From NCBI GenBank assembly GCA_016722075.1, contig JADKGW010000002.1, positions 62,001 through 126,000 on the forward strand: a stretch of DNA of 64,000 bases. The letters run 5' to 3'. The DNA comes from Candidatus Kouleothrix ribensis. GTDB taxonomy: Bacteria; Chloroflexota; Chloroflexia; Chloroflexales; Roseiflexaceae. The notes under the pieces are model-generated. The model was not told the origin of the DNA. It ran no database searches and saw only the letters and a list, made by a program, of their open reading frames with translations. Below are positions 34,484-43,741 of the stretch, in pieces. Within the stretch, counting starts at the first letter, position 1. The number at the start of each line of letters is the position of its first letter. The position numbers were made by a program, and so were the translations under genes.

Positions 34484-36796
34484 ATGCGGGTGAGAAATAC
34501 TAGTAATAAGATGGTTTACGCCCTTCTTCTCGTTATTCTTCTTATCGCATCCATTGGCTCTACCCAGGCTGAAGCCGCAGACTTGCCAAGTTACATCAAA
34601 TCAATACAAACGAATGGTGTGCCTTATAGGATGGCACTGAACCCAAACACGAATCGTTTATACGTTACAACTGCGACCAATGTGACGGTCATAGATAGTG
34701 TTACTGAGAATGTAATTGCCGAAATAACACTTCCTAGATATGAGAGTGCAAACGGTGTCGCAGTCAATAGAGTGACTAATCGGTTTTATGTGTCAACAAG
34801 TAATTATGTTGAGGTATATGATGGCAGCACAAACGCTTGGATTAAAACAATAATATCTCAAGGTGATGATGCCGACGCCATAGCGGTTAACTCTCTAACC
34901 AATAAGATATTTGTGGCCCATCCTGCCATATATAATGGTTATGTGGATGTTATTGACGGAGGAACTGACACCAAAGTAGCCAGAATAACTACTGGTGTTG
35001 GAGCATACTCACTAGTAGTGGACGAGTCGAGTGATCTGGTTTATGCTGCCAATACATATAATTCGAACATATCTGTAATTGCTGGCAGTAACAATACTGT
35101 CATCTCGACTATCAATGTAAATCCCGGCATGGAAAGAATCGCTTTGGATTCTACAGGCAATCGTATACTAGTTACGTATCCAGAATCGCGTAGCATTGGA
35201 GTGTACGACGCTTCGAGTGGCAATCAGTTACCATCCATTGCTGTGCAGAGTCAACCAAAAAGTGTACTTTACAACCCAGCGACAAAACACTTGATTGTGG
35301 CTAGCTTCGAGGGTTATTCAGTTCCTGCTATCATCTCATACATTAACGACGGAACCGAAACTAGTATATATAGCCCGTACAACTCTTATTACCATGACAT
35401 ATTGGTAAATCAGAGCAATAATCGCGTGTATATTGCGAATGGTAGGACTGGCACTGTGGAAGTAATTCAGGATACAGCATCAGTACCTGCTCCAACTAAA
35501 TATGCAATCAAAGGGCATGTATCGAATGCACAAGGAAACCCACTTGCCAATGTAACAATCTCGGCTGGCCTTAATATCACGACCTCTACAGACAACTTCG
35601 GAAACTATAGCTTGCCGGTCTTCCCTGGAAATTATACGCTAATTGCTTTGCTCAGCAACTACAATTTTCTACCAAAGCAGAGAGATGTTTCTATCACAAA
35701 TGGTGAAATACAAGGACAAGACTTTACAGGAAGCGTTGTCCAAACTCTGGACTATATTGCATTAGGAGATTCCGTAGCTGCCGGTCATGGTTTGACGGAT
35801 AATGCAAAAAGTGACCCAGATTTTCCTTGCCGCCGCTCGCCAAATTATAGCTACCCAGGCCAGTTGACAGGTATAATGACTGCGCGTGGATGGTCGATTA
35901 CCAACTTTGTTCAGTTGGCCTGTTCAGGAGCTACTAGTAAAAAACCAGATTGGAATTGGTTAAAACAACAAGGAGATTATCATCCTGACAAGTGGTTCAC
36001 TAATCAGGTTGATGAAGCTCTCAAATTTCTTAAAGGATCTTCGCATAAAAATGGACGCCCAGTACTAGTCACAGTAACTCTTGGTGCCGATGATTTCCCG
36101 TGGACTAGCCCATTAGCAATATGTGGCCTTCTTAATCAACAGACAGATGGCAAGTTCAAGAAGAATACCGATGGCATCATCAGTCAGTTAGTTAAGAACC
36201 TTAACCCACAGGTTAAGAGACTACTGAGCGGGAGCAAGGATGTTTCTATAGTTTTTACGGGATACTACAATCCATTTAATAAAAGGAGTGTAATTTTTCA
36301 AGCAATTCGTTTTCCGACCGACCCTCTTGCTGTCGCTTGTATTGCCGATGGCACTCGGCGATCTGACGATCAAATGTACCAGCGTACAGAGTATATAGTG
36401 AACCAGATAAACCTAGCTTTGGCAGCTGATGTTGTGGCTGCCAACAGTAGATTAGGACAGATTGGATATGGGCGATTAACTTTCGCAGGAGATATTAAAA
36501 ACAATTTTATAGGGCATGAGGCGGCTGGAAAACAACAAGCATCCGACATCAAAGGGGAGTGTGGATATACTTTCTTGCCGGTAACGGATAGTACTCAACC
36601 TACTAGTTATACCTGGGTGCAGTATCCTAGTGATAATGATTCTTATTCAATGCCTAGTCAAGCCAAGGCTCTAGCACCATACAGCACTGTGACTGATCCA
36701 AATAAATGGCGGGGCGATTGCTTCCATCCAAATAGGACTGGATCTTACCAAATAGCACTCAGTGTAGATAAAGCTGCATTGCGTGTAAACCGCTAA
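34484..36796 (+). CDS. Secreted YVTN-propeller / SGNH hydrolase fusion
   Basis: 770 residues. Signal peptide (LLLVILLIASIGSTQAEA). Residues about 35-340 form a YncE/YVTN-type beta-propeller with repeated blades such as MALNPNTNRLYVTTATNVTV and AVNRVTNRFYVSTSNYVEVY. Residues about 345-420 are a carboxypeptidase-regulatory/CnaB-like beta domain (IKGHVSNAQGNPLANVTISA). From about 425 an SGNH/GDSL hydrolase begins at YIALGDSVAAGHG (block I Ser), with ACSGATSK, VTVTLGADDF and the final DCFHPN (Asp-His). Probably acts on extracellular esters or glycans. Strong site AGGAGG; perfect terminator follows. AT-rich, monocistronic cargo. Confidence 0.85.
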   Translation: MRVRNTSNKMVYALLLVILLIASIGSTQAEAADLPSYIKSIQTNGVPYRMALNPNTNRLYVTTATNVTVIDSVTENVIAEITLPRYESANGVAVNRVTNRFYVSTSNYVEVYDGSTNAWIKTIISQGDDADAIAVNSLTNKIFVAHPAIYNGYVDVIDGGTDTKVARITTGVGAYSLVVDESSDLVYAANTYNSNISVIAGSNNTVISTINVNPGMERIALDSTGNRILVTYPESRSIGVYDASSGNQLPSIAVQSQPKSVLYNPATKHLIVASFEGYSVPAIISYINDGTETSIYSPYNSYYHDILVNQSNNRVYIANGRTGTVEVIQDTASVPAPTKYAIKGHVSNAQGNPLANVTISAGLNITTSTDNFGNYSLPVFPGNYTLIALLSNYNFLPKQRDVSITNGEIQGQDFTGSVVQTLDYIALGDSVAAGHGLTDNAKSDPDFPCRRSPNYSYPGQLTGIMTARGWSITNFVQLACSGATSKKPDWNWLKQQGDYHPDKWFTNQVDEALKFLKGSSHKNGRPVLVTVTLGADDFPWTSPLAICGLLNQQTDGKFKKNTDGIISQLVKNLNPQVKRLLSGSKDVSIVFTGYYNPFNKRSVIFQAIRFPTDPLAVACIADGTRRSDDQMYQRTEYIVNQINLALAADVVAANSRLGQIGYGRLTFAGDIKNNFIGHEAAGKQQASDIKGECGYTFLPVTDSTQPTSYTWVQYPSDNDSYSMPSQAKALAPYSTVTDPNKWRGDCFHPNRTGSYQIALSVDKAALRVNR

Positions 36797-36803
36797 TGTT
36801 CTA

Positions 36804-36846
36804 AGAAAGCGATGGGAGTCAATGAAAATGGCTCCCATCGCTTTCT
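36804..36846 (+). terminator. Intrinsic terminator of the SGNH gene
   Basis: Perfect 15-bp stem: AGAAAGCGATGGGAG (36804-36818) with CTCCCATCGCTTTCT (36832-36846), 13-nt loop, followed by TGTTCTCTCTTGCTGTTTTT. Confidence 0.9.
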
Positions 36847-36894
36847 TGTTCTCTCTTGCTGTTTTTGTAGATTGGTGTGTATATTTATTAGTGT

Positions 36895-37290
36895 ATGACC
36901 AGATTAATTAATGAGAGAAAGATAGATTTAATAGTGATAATTCTAGGCTCCCTACTAGGAATCGTTCCTCAACTTATTGCAGAAGCAGAAAATATTATAC
37001 TTAGCTTTACTAATCTAATATTATTTTCTACATGTGAAATCATTCTTTGCGTACTGGCCTATTTGGCTTTCAAAAAGCTTAAAGTTAATAATGCCTGGCC
37101 GATATTGATTTCCAATGCTATTATGGTTACACTTTTATTTCCCGTATCAAGATTTATAAGAATGCGTTACGAGATCGAAGTGTTACTCGACACAGAAGGT
37201 AATTACGTACTTATCTATCTTATGAGTATGGCATTATTGCCCTTAGTGTCTGCCTTGGTACTTTATTACTTTTACAGAAAATACAACTAA
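36895..37290 (+). CDS. Small membrane protein, unknown
   Basis: 131 residues with four predicted transmembrane helices: IDLIVIILGSLLGIVPQLIA, LILFSTCEIILCVLAYLAF, AWPILISNAIMVTLLFPVS and YLMSMALLPLVSALVLYYFY. Very AT-rich codon use. No strong ribosome site before ATG 36895. No family recognised. Confidence 0.55.
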   Translation: MTRLINERKIDLIVIILGSLLGIVPQLIAEAENIILSFTNLILFSTCEIILCVLAYLAFKKLKVNNAWPILISNAIMVTLLFPVSRFIRMRYEIEVLLDTEGNYVLIYLMSMALLPLVSALVLYYFYRKYN

Positions 37291-37392
37291 CAATACTTAA
37301 GCTGTGTCACTCGATTACAAACAGCGATCTCATTTTCCTGGCTGAGGATTGTGCCATTCCAACGCTCTTATACTGCCACATAAGTCAACACC

Positions 37393-38295
37393 TCATAAAC
37401 TCGTCTGCTCCATGACCTTCCCGCCACTCTGCTTGGACAGGTGGACATAGATCTGTGTCGTGTTGAGGTTGGAATGTCCGAGCCATTCTTGAAGCTGGTA
37501 GGTGCTCACACCCTTCTCTGCTTTCTGTGTGGCAAAGGTGTGGCGCAGACTATGCGGACTAATGCGCTTCGTAATACCCGAAGCGCGCACATACTTCGCA
37601 ACAATCTTTCGTACTCCCCGTTCACCCAATGATTCCCCATAGTGGTTGAGGAATACCGCGCCACTCAGGCTCTCAGGTCGTTGCGCGAGATAGTTCTTGA
37701 GTGCCAGAGCAACCTTCTTTTCAAGCGCCATCGTACGAGCGCGCATCCCCTTGCCCAGACGAACGTGCAACAGTGCATATGGGCGTGCGTTTAGTTCAAG
37801 GTCATCCAGGCGCAAGGCGCATAGCTCGGAGACGCGCAGGCCAGTTTGTAAGAAGACTTGAAAGATAGCATAGTCGCGGCTGTTGCCGGCGGCGGCCACG
37901 AGCACGGTATTGTACTCATGGGGTACAAGGAACTTACGGACATTGTGTTCTTTCTTTGGAGTCTCAATGCCATTCGTCGGCGCTTTGACAATCAGCTCAT
38001 GGTCAACGAGATAGCGGTAGTATTCCCGAAGGGCGGCAAGCTTACGAGCGCGTGAGAGGCCGGAGAGACCTCGCCTTGCGCAGGCTGATAGAAATTCTGT
38101 GACATCTGCTTTGGTGATTTTGTCTGGGCTCGTGGCATAGCTGTTGTTCTCTTTGAGCCAGATGAAGAATTGAAGCATATCTGTATGGTAGGCTTTGCGG
38201 GTTAGTTCGCTGCGGTTCTTCCCCTCAAGTGATCGCAAAAAGGCATTTAAACTCTCGGCCAATGGCCCTTTACTGTATAGCTGCACGGTGTCCAT
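37393..38295 (-). CDS. Tyrosine recombinase, XerC/D-type
   Basis: 300 residues. N-terminal SAM-like core-binding domain (SLNAFLRSLEGKNRSELTRK to HELIVKAPTNGIETP), then the catalytic domain with all usual residues: TGLRVSELCALRL (Arg), the beta-strand Lys region LGKGMRARTMALEKK, ISPHSLRHTFATQKA (H-x-x-R), WLGHSNLNTTQIYVHLS (His/Trp position and nucleophile Tyr). ATG 38295 has AGGGGG close upstream. It sits beside a dif-like inverted repeat at 38388-38426, a possible substrate. It may resolve multimers of the circular element. It is not the enzyme that fits the element's ends, since those match the serine integrase. Confidence 0.9.
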   Translation of the reverse strand: MDTVQLYSKGPLAESLNAFLRSLEGKNRSELTRKAYHTDMLQFFIWLKENNSYATSPDKITKADVTEFLSACARRGLSGLSRARKLAALREYYRYLVDHELIVKAPTNGIETPKKEHNVRKFLVPHEYNTVLVAAAGNSRDYAIFQVFLQTGLRVSELCALRLDDLELNARPYALLHVRLGKGMRARTMALEKKVALALKNYLAQRPESLSGAVFLNHYGESLGERGVRKIVAKYVRASGITKRISPHSLRHTFATQKAEKGVSTYQLQEWLGHSNLNTTQIYVHLSKQSGGKVMEQTSL

Positions 38296-38638
38296 AGACA
38301 CCCCCTTTCAAACAAACGCTTCTGAATATGTCCCTATCCTAGCCCCCGGAGGGCAGCGCTCACAAGGGAACAGGTCTTATAAAAACTGGTTCCGATAACG
38401 TGTAGTGTAGCACGTTATATGGAACCACAATAGAGGTAGCTTGAGCGAGGGCAGGCCGGCAGGTGTGCCGAGAAGAGGGATTATGGGAACCTGAAAGCAT
38501 ATAAATGCGTAACATGTTGACAGAAGTAAGTTGTTGCTCATGCTATACTAGCACCGAAATTGTAACCTACCATGAGAGTGTATTGATCCGGTTCCTTGGT
38601 AAGGCTAACCCTTGCCACCTTATTCGTGAGACCTGCTT
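38296..38638. other. Intergenic region holding the recombinase site
   Basis: Divergent control region of the tyrosine recombinase and the TPR protein. Contains the long inverted repeat at 38388-38426. TTGACA at 38517-38522 and TATACT at 38544-38549 are 21 bp apart, too far for a confident promoter. Confidence 0.45.
38388..38426. repeat. dif-like inverted repeat next to the tyrosine recombinase
   Basis: Left arm GGTTCCGATAACGTG (38388-38402), 8-bp centre TAGTGTAG, right arm CACGTTATATGGAACC (38411-38426). The arms match at 15 of 16 positions with one 1-nt offset. Two inverted arms around a 6-8-bp centre is the layout of tyrosine-recombinase crossover sites, although an operator is also possible. 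Confidence 0.7.
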
Positions 38639-40657
38639 ATGCCAAAACCCAATCCGAAGCAGAGAGGCGCGCTGCCAGATAATGGCCTAGACAGTCAAGA
38701 ACGAGGATGGTTCAACGAACTTCTCATCGGTGCCTCTGGAAATGCCCTCGGTACTTGGATTGCACTTTTCATTCCCACCTTATTGGGTATCCTCTCTGCT
38801 ATATTTCTTCGAATTGGTTTGCCTGCTATTCTGCTTGGGGTCGCTATCACCGTATGGCTGGCCTGTGCCTACATTGCATTTGTCTCAAAACAGAAAGCTC
38901 TGAGCATTCTAAATCGGATACAACAACGATTTCATTGGAAACAAACTGCGTTTTTTAGCTTCTTCGCTCTCCCTTTGATTGTAGCGCCTAGTACAGGCTA
39001 TTATTGGTGTAGCCAGAACCGTGCAACTACACCAGCCTCTTCTTTGTCCTGTATCGTCGATACAACCAATCCAAATTTACGGTTCATTTTACCTATCGTA
39101 TTTGCTCTCATAATTGTTCCTGTTATCTACGCAATTTTCAAAAGAACAGCTCGTAGTAGGGGGCGCGCAAAATACACATGGCAGTATCCAAGGCTACGTT
39201 TTTGGGGTATATCTAGCTTATATATTTGTGCTGTACTAATTCTAGGTGTATCGGCAACTTTTGTCTGTAATCCCACGCGAAAAATCAAAGTACTTGTTGC
39301 TAATTTTGAAGATCCTGATGAGCAGAAAGCTCGGGTGACTGATAGCGTTCTCTCTCAATTGCGCACGGCTTTTAGTAGGTACGATGATGTATTGATTCAG
39401 CCATTAGGCCAAAAGATTACAGAACAAGAAGGAAGCCTTGTTGCTCAGTCCGAAGGCAACGCAGAGAAAGCCGACTTTGTTATTTGGGGATGGTACGGCG
39501 AACGCGCTGAAGATGGTACTACACCATTAAGTTTAAATTTAGAGATTTTGTGTCAGATAAAATGTAGACCAAAATTAAATAAAGAACTACAGGGTGCTGT
39601 TCGCGAGCTCAAAGAAAGTGATTTGAAGAAAGCTTCCCTTCGAACAAGAGTAACGAATGAAGTAACTTATGCAACTCTGTTTATCGTTGGTTCGGTTCGA
39701 ATGGAGGCAAATGACTATGACGGGGCGGTCGATAATTTTGAGAATGCTATCAGGCAAACAGATGAGTCAATCCCAGGAATTGAACAAAGAACCATATATT
39801 CTTATCTTGGAACTGCTTATTGGGCAGCTCATAAATATGACAAATCACTGGAAACCTTTCAGAAGATGGTGAAGTTAGTTCCAAATGACGAGGAGGGCTA
39901 TCGGGGCATGGCTGATGCGTATTTTGGAATGGAACAATTAGACAATGCTATTATATATTACACTCAGGCTATATCTATCACCCCTATAGCGGGTGATTAC
40001 AGTAACCTTGGTGAGATTTATTTGGCAAAAGAAGATTATGATACTGCACTGACAAACTATCAAAAAGAGGTTGCACTCAGTCCTGACTCTGCAACATCTT
40101 ATTTCGATCGAGGGCATGGATATTATTTTAAACGAGATTATAAAAATGCTATAAGAGACTATAATAAAGCATTAGAGTTGGACGCTGGAACATATAAAGC
40201 ATACGAACGTTTGGGTGATGTCTATCTTGATACGCGAGAATTTGACCGTGCAATCGAAAACTACACAACGGCAATTGAGTGTCAGTCATTTGCTGAGAGC
40301 GACCACGCCTACTATGGACGTGGTTTAGTCTATAACGCTCAAGGGAAATATGATTATGCGATTTCGGAATTTACCAAGGCGATATCGATTAGAAACGATG
40401 TTCATGATTATTATAGGAGTCGCGCATTTGCTTATACCAAGAAAGGTCAAGAAAATCTGGCATTGCCGGATTTGAATAAGGCAATTCAACTTGACGATTA
40501 CGATGATGAGGCGTATATAATTCGCGCTCAGATATTCGAGAAAGTCGGTCAGCGGGATAATGCAATCAGGGACTATGAGAAGGTCTTGGAAATAACCAAT
40601 GACAATAACATCAGGAATTTTGCGAACCAACATCTTACTACGTTGAAATCACATTAA
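38639..40657 (+). CDS. Membrane-anchored TPR-repeat protein
   Basis: 672 residues. About four transmembrane segments in the first 200 residues (LGTWIALFIPTLLGILSAIF, LLGVAITVWLACAYIAFVS, AFFSFFALPLIVAPSTGYYW, LRFWGISSLYICAVLILGVS). A soluble domain then carries IKVLVANFEDPDEQKARVTD, similar to nucleotide- or regulator-type domains seen before TPRs. From about residue 340 at least eight TPR units follow (e.g. YLGTAYWAAHKYDKSLETFQ, YYGRGLVYNAQGKYDYAISE). Likely a protein-protein scaffold. Role in the element unknown. It converges on the operon of the methyltransferase-HerA-NurA system. Confidence 0.8.
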   Translation: MPKPNPKQRGALPDNGLDSQERGWFNELLIGASGNALGTWIALFIPTLLGILSAIFLRIGLPAILLGVAITVWLACAYIAFVSKQKALSILNRIQQRFHWKQTAFFSFFALPLIVAPSTGYYWCSQNRATTPASSLSCIVDTTNPNLRFILPIVFALIIVPVIYAIFKRTARSRGRAKYTWQYPRLRFWGISSLYICAVLILGVSATFVCNPTRKIKVLVANFEDPDEQKARVTDSVLSQLRTAFSRYDDVLIQPLGQKITEQEGSLVAQSEGNAEKADFVIWGWYGERAEDGTTPLSLNLEILCQIKCRPKLNKELQGAVRELKESDLKKASLRTRVTNEVTYATLFIVGSVRMEANDYDGAVDNFENAIRQTDESIPGIEQRTIYSYLGTAYWAAHKYDKSLETFQKMVKLVPNDEEGYRGMADAYFGMEQLDNAIIYYTQAISITPIAGDYSNLGEIYLAKEDYDTALTNYQKEVALSPDSATSYFDRGHGYYFKRDYKNAIRDYNKALELDAGTYKAYERLGDVYLDTREFDRAIENYTTAIECQSFAESDHAYYGRGLVYNAQGKYDYAISEFTKAISIRNDVHDYYRSRAFAYTKKGQENLALPDLNKAIQLDDYDDEAYIIRAQIFEKVGQRDNAIRDYEKVLEITNDNNIRNFANQHLTTLKSH

Positions 40658-40706
40658 TAGTCATAAATGAAGAAAAGTTGCTTACTGAGGCATCTGGCGA
40701 CGACGT

Positions 40707-41891
40707 TTATCTTTCCTCTAGTTCTTTGTCGTCACACATCCCCACCAACAAAACCCCTTCCTCTGTTGTAATAGCGGCAATGTGGTTATAGCGCTCTGAG
40801 CGCGGGAACGTCCTCACAGCTATAACTGGTGCTTCATGCAATGGTATCCAGCCCCCGTCAGCTAGTAGCAGAACTTGGTCATCGGTTTCGATTACGACGC
40901 CAGGATTTGCTTGGGAGGCGCTTAATATACGCGCACCTATTCTGTTTTGCGTTCTTGTGAAGCGGTATTCCGGAAGCCCTTCATCTTTAAAGCGGAATTT
41001 GAGTGAGTAGAATTGTCCATCTACAGTATGTGCTATCAGAACATTATCGGTATTATAAGTATATTGTATCGCATTCTTATCAAAGTTATATTGGTCTTGC
41101 AACCTCTGGAATAGCTCTCCGATATCAAGAGCCTGCGCCCCAAATTCTGTTAATACTGTTCTCTCAGCGTCTAATCCAGCCGAATAATTTAGTTTTATGT
41201 GACTATTCCGAAGGATGTACGGATTATCATATGAGGTGTAATTGACCAAGTCATAATTCATCCAGCTAGTACTCAAAGACCTACTGGCAAGCGGCCTCAT
41301 TTCGGGAAAACCATTCCTTTTACTTTGAAGCCACCCAAATTCATCAATTGATGCAAAGAGACCTTCTTTTCCACAGGAGGCATTGACAGTACCATAGCCT
41401 GCCAGTGTATTTACACATCGCGCATCAATTCGCTTTCTGGGTTCATCGACTATTTCAACGGTAGCGCTTCGCCAATTTAGCTCAAAATGATATAGCCCAC
41501 CCGTCGCACCTAAATAGAGTCGCCTATTATATATAAGCATATCAAGAACAGAAGTATCGTTGATTTTCAAATCCTGAATGTTTATAAGCATGTCATCACT
41601 ATCGGCAACTGCAAAGGGTAACGAAAGCTTTTCAAAGGCTCTTGCTACAGCAGCGCGAATATAATCATTGCGTAAAAATGCTTTTAAGTGATATGCGCCG
41701 AGCCAATCATTTCGCGAAAACATAAGTGTCAATACAGGAGCTAATTCCGGGTAATTTGTTTCTAGCACTGCCATCAACCTGCGAAGGTTATAGACACGCA
41801 AAGTTCTATCTTCGCCGAGTAATAATAAACAACCCGAATACAGATACGCATCCTCATATTGACCGGGAAAGAGTAACTTTGTAATTTTCAT
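40707..41891 (-). CDS. Unknown propeller-like protein, last gene of the HerA-NurA operon
   Basis: 394 residues, beta-rich. Repeated strand patterns read like propeller blades: LRVYNLRRLMAVLETN, YNRRLYLGATGGLYHFELNW, GTVNASCGKEGLFASIDEFG, NVLIAHTVDGQFYSLKFRFK, VVIETDDQVLLLADGGWIPL, HIAAITTEEGVLLVGMCDD. No enzymatic motif or signal peptide. Its ATG overlaps the stop of the 141-residue gene as ATGA, so translation is coupled. A sensor or specificity role within the operon is inferred from fold appearance and position only. Confidence 0.65.
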   Translation of the reverse strand: MKITKLLFPGQYEDAYLYSGCLLLLGEDRTLRVYNLRRLMAVLETNYPELAPVLTLMFSRNDWLGAYHLKAFLRNDYIRAAVARAFEKLSLPFAVADSDDMLINIQDLKINDTSVLDMLIYNRRLYLGATGGLYHFELNWRSATVEIVDEPRKRIDARCVNTLAGYGTVNASCGKEGLFASIDEFGWLQSKRNGFPEMRPLASRSLSTSWMNYDLVNYTSYDNPYILRNSHIKLNYSAGLDAERTVLTEFGAQALDIGELFQRLQDQYNFDKNAIQYTYNTDNVLIAHTVDGQFYSLKFRFKDEGLPEYRFTRTQNRIGARILSASQANPGVVIETDDQVLLLADGGWIPLHEAPVIAVRTFPRSERYNHIAAITTEEGVLLVGMCDDKELEER

Positions 41892-42313
41892 AGCTTACCC
41901 TTCTGAATCCTCTTGGCTATTATCCGATTGATTACCCCGCTAATACGCCATTGTTCTACGAACTCATCAGGAGGCGCATCCTCGTTAGAAAACACGGGGT
42001 ATCCATGCCACGGATCGCTACCATTGGCGGTTCGCGGGAATTTGCATAGCCGCTCACCATCTTTGCCTAACTCCATAGGTCGGTCATCGGTGTGTATATG
42101 AATTCCCCAGTAATGGCCACTTGAACATTGCCAGTTGCCATCATCGGCCAAAGCAAAAATGGCATACTCCATTTGTGGTGGCACGGCTGGTGACCATACA
42201 CTTTTGTATACCGGTGAGCCAGTTCCTCTATGTTTAAAGGTCGAAAGGTACATCTTTCCAGAATTCGTAGGGCCAAATATAACACCTGAAGCAGTAGGAT
42301 TGCTGGTAGCCAC
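41888..42313 (-). CDS. Unknown 141-residue protein of the HerA-NurA operon
   Basis: Compact, aromatic-rich protein: MATSNPTASGVIFGPTNSGK, EYAIFALADDGNWQCSSGHY, WGIHIHTDDRPMELGKDGER, then DPWHGYPVFSNEDAPPDEFV and a basic tail ending KRIQKGKL. The GPTNSGK string resembles a P-loop on paper but is too close to the N terminus and lacks following motifs. No family recognised. Lies 47 nt after NurA and overlaps the next gene by 4 nt, so it is part of the same transcript. Confidence 0.65.
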   Translation of the reverse strand: MATSNPTASGVIFGPTNSGKMYLSTFKHRGTGSPVYKSVWSPAVPPQMEYAIFALADDGNWQCSSGHYWGIHIHTDDRPMELGKDGERLCKFPRTANGSDPWHGYPVFSNEDAPPDEFVEQWRISGVINRIIAKRIQKGKL

Positions 42314-42360
42314 GCTATTATTCCTTTTCTAATGCGCGGAATGACTAGAACCCACCATAC

Positions 42361-43722
42361 TTATGTATACGATGTTTTGGACTTTGCAAATGCACTAAGA
42401 ATCTTGCTGCTTGGATGGTCAGACAACGAGACAAGCTTATTGATAAGCGCCACCGGCACGAGTGCATTATCATACATATGACAGCGTAGTTTTGCTATTG
42501 TATGGAGTACGAGATTAAAGTTGCTAAAATCCTGAGCCGTTGGATGGAGCAGCGGTCGCGGTGTCGGCACAGTAAGGACATAGATATTGCCATCTTCAGC
42601 CTTGAAAATGACTTTGCTGCCATAGTATGAGGTGCTACCAAAGGCTTCGTTTTCATCTCCAGCACCCGGAGTGATATATCTGTATATATAGTCATTGTCC
42701 AAAATCAGCGCGTGACCAAGCGGTATGCTCCCTCGAATGACCTCAGCATGCTCGACAAAGGAACCGCTCTTTTCAACGCCGGCAAGGTTAACATAGTTTG
42801 TCGTGCCAGACCCACTCGGGTGCGGCTGGTTAGAAAGGAAGTTCAGCAAACGACGCATCCGGTCGTGCATATTTGCAGTCTGCCCAAAGAAAGCCAGCGG
42901 CCCATCTTTGACAAAGAGTATCTGAGAGAGCATGCTTTTCTTGAGTTCCCACACTGTTTTAATCAGGTGGACAAGCAGCATCTGCTCCAAGACAGCTTGC
43001 AAATACCCCAGAATTTCGCCAGCCCCTAACTCGTTATCGACAACCTCATGGAGCCGGAATACATCAGTCAGGTAGATAGTATTCGTGCATTCTGGGCAGG
43101 GAAATACGTTCCCCATTGCCGGCGTTATTGGCACACTACGCGCCTGACAATGGGGGCAGTGCGCGAGCGTCCAAGAGCGCGATGTAATGGAGGCATCGTA
43201 TTCCTGAAACAGGAACCAGCGCAGCGCTTGGATAAACGGTTTTTCCCCATCGACTGATTTTGTGAAGAAGTTAAAGACCGACCAGCGCACTGAGTCTACC
43301 AACGTATTACAGTTGTTATAGCGAATGTTTTTTGTTGGTAAGACAAAGGGGAAACGTTGCATATTGCGTAGTTTTGCCATGTCTTCAGGGTCAATAAATG
43401 GTTGCCCGTGAAGCGCCTGTAAGTCATCCGTTTCAAGAAGCAGTCCGCCAAACTGAAAGAAGGTGTATGAACTCGAAGGGTATTCTTTCTTAACCTCTAC
43501 CTCTCTATATCCGCCGTCTATTGCTATGATAATTCGGATGCCGTTTTCAGAGGGCGGGGCGACAGGCTGAGCTTGAAGCTCGACCGCGTCAGCATCAGCC
43601 GCCTCTGGAATACGGCATTCTTTAAGGAACTCTTGAACAAGGGGGTGCCTGATTATTGCGGAGTGGTTTGTTTTACTCGCCATCTCCATTGGCCTGCGCC
43701 CATTTTTGCTCGTATAAGCCAT
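42361..43722 (-). CDS. NurA-family nuclease with zinc ribbon
   Basis: 453 residues. NurA core: GIRIIIAIDGGYREVEVKKE (catalytic Asp in IDGGY, residues 68-72), TFFQFGGLLLETDDL, IDPEDMAKLRNMQRFPFVLP, and LPLGHALILDNDYIYRYITP towards the C terminus. A CPHC...CPEC zinc ribbon lies at residues 189-212, an insertion not present in archaeal NurA. In the family NurA acts as a 5'-3' exonuclease/endonuclease with HerA. Start at ATG 43722 (GAGG 6 nt upstream) is preferred over 43728. Sits 19 nt after HerA. Codon use is AT-rich. Confidence 0.78.
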   Translation of the reverse strand: MAYTSKNGRRPMEMASKTNHSAIIRHPLVQEFLKECRIPEAADADAVELQAQPVAPPSENGIRIIIAIDGGYREVEVKKEYPSSSYTFFQFGGLLLETDDLQALHGQPFIDPEDMAKLRNMQRFPFVLPTKNIRYNNCNTLVDSVRWSVFNFFTKSVDGEKPFIQALRWFLFQEYDASITSRSWTLAHCPHCQARSVPITPAMGNVFPCPECTNTIYLTDVFRLHEVVDNELGAGEILGYLQAVLEQMLLVHLIKTVWELKKSMLSQILFVKDGPLAFFGQTANMHDRMRRLLNFLSNQPHPSGSGTTNYVNLAGVEKSGSFVEHAEVIRGSIPLGHALILDNDYIYRYITPGAGDENEAFGSTSYYGSKVIFKAEDGNIYVLTVPTPRPLLHPTAQDFSNFNLVLHTIAKLRCHMYDNALVPVALINKLVSLSDHPSSKILSAFAKSKTSYT

Positions 43723-43741
43723 GACCATCCTCGTAGGCGAG

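Noticed and set aside
37393..38295. Tyrosine recombinase as the enzyme that integrated the 35.6-kb element
   Set aside because: The element ends match a serine-integrase layout with the integrase gene at the right junction, whereas this gene lies in the middle and has its own dif-like site.
41888..42313. P-loop (GPTNSGK) in the 141-residue protein
   Set aside because: The string is close to the N terminus, does not follow a beta-strand, and no Walker B is present.
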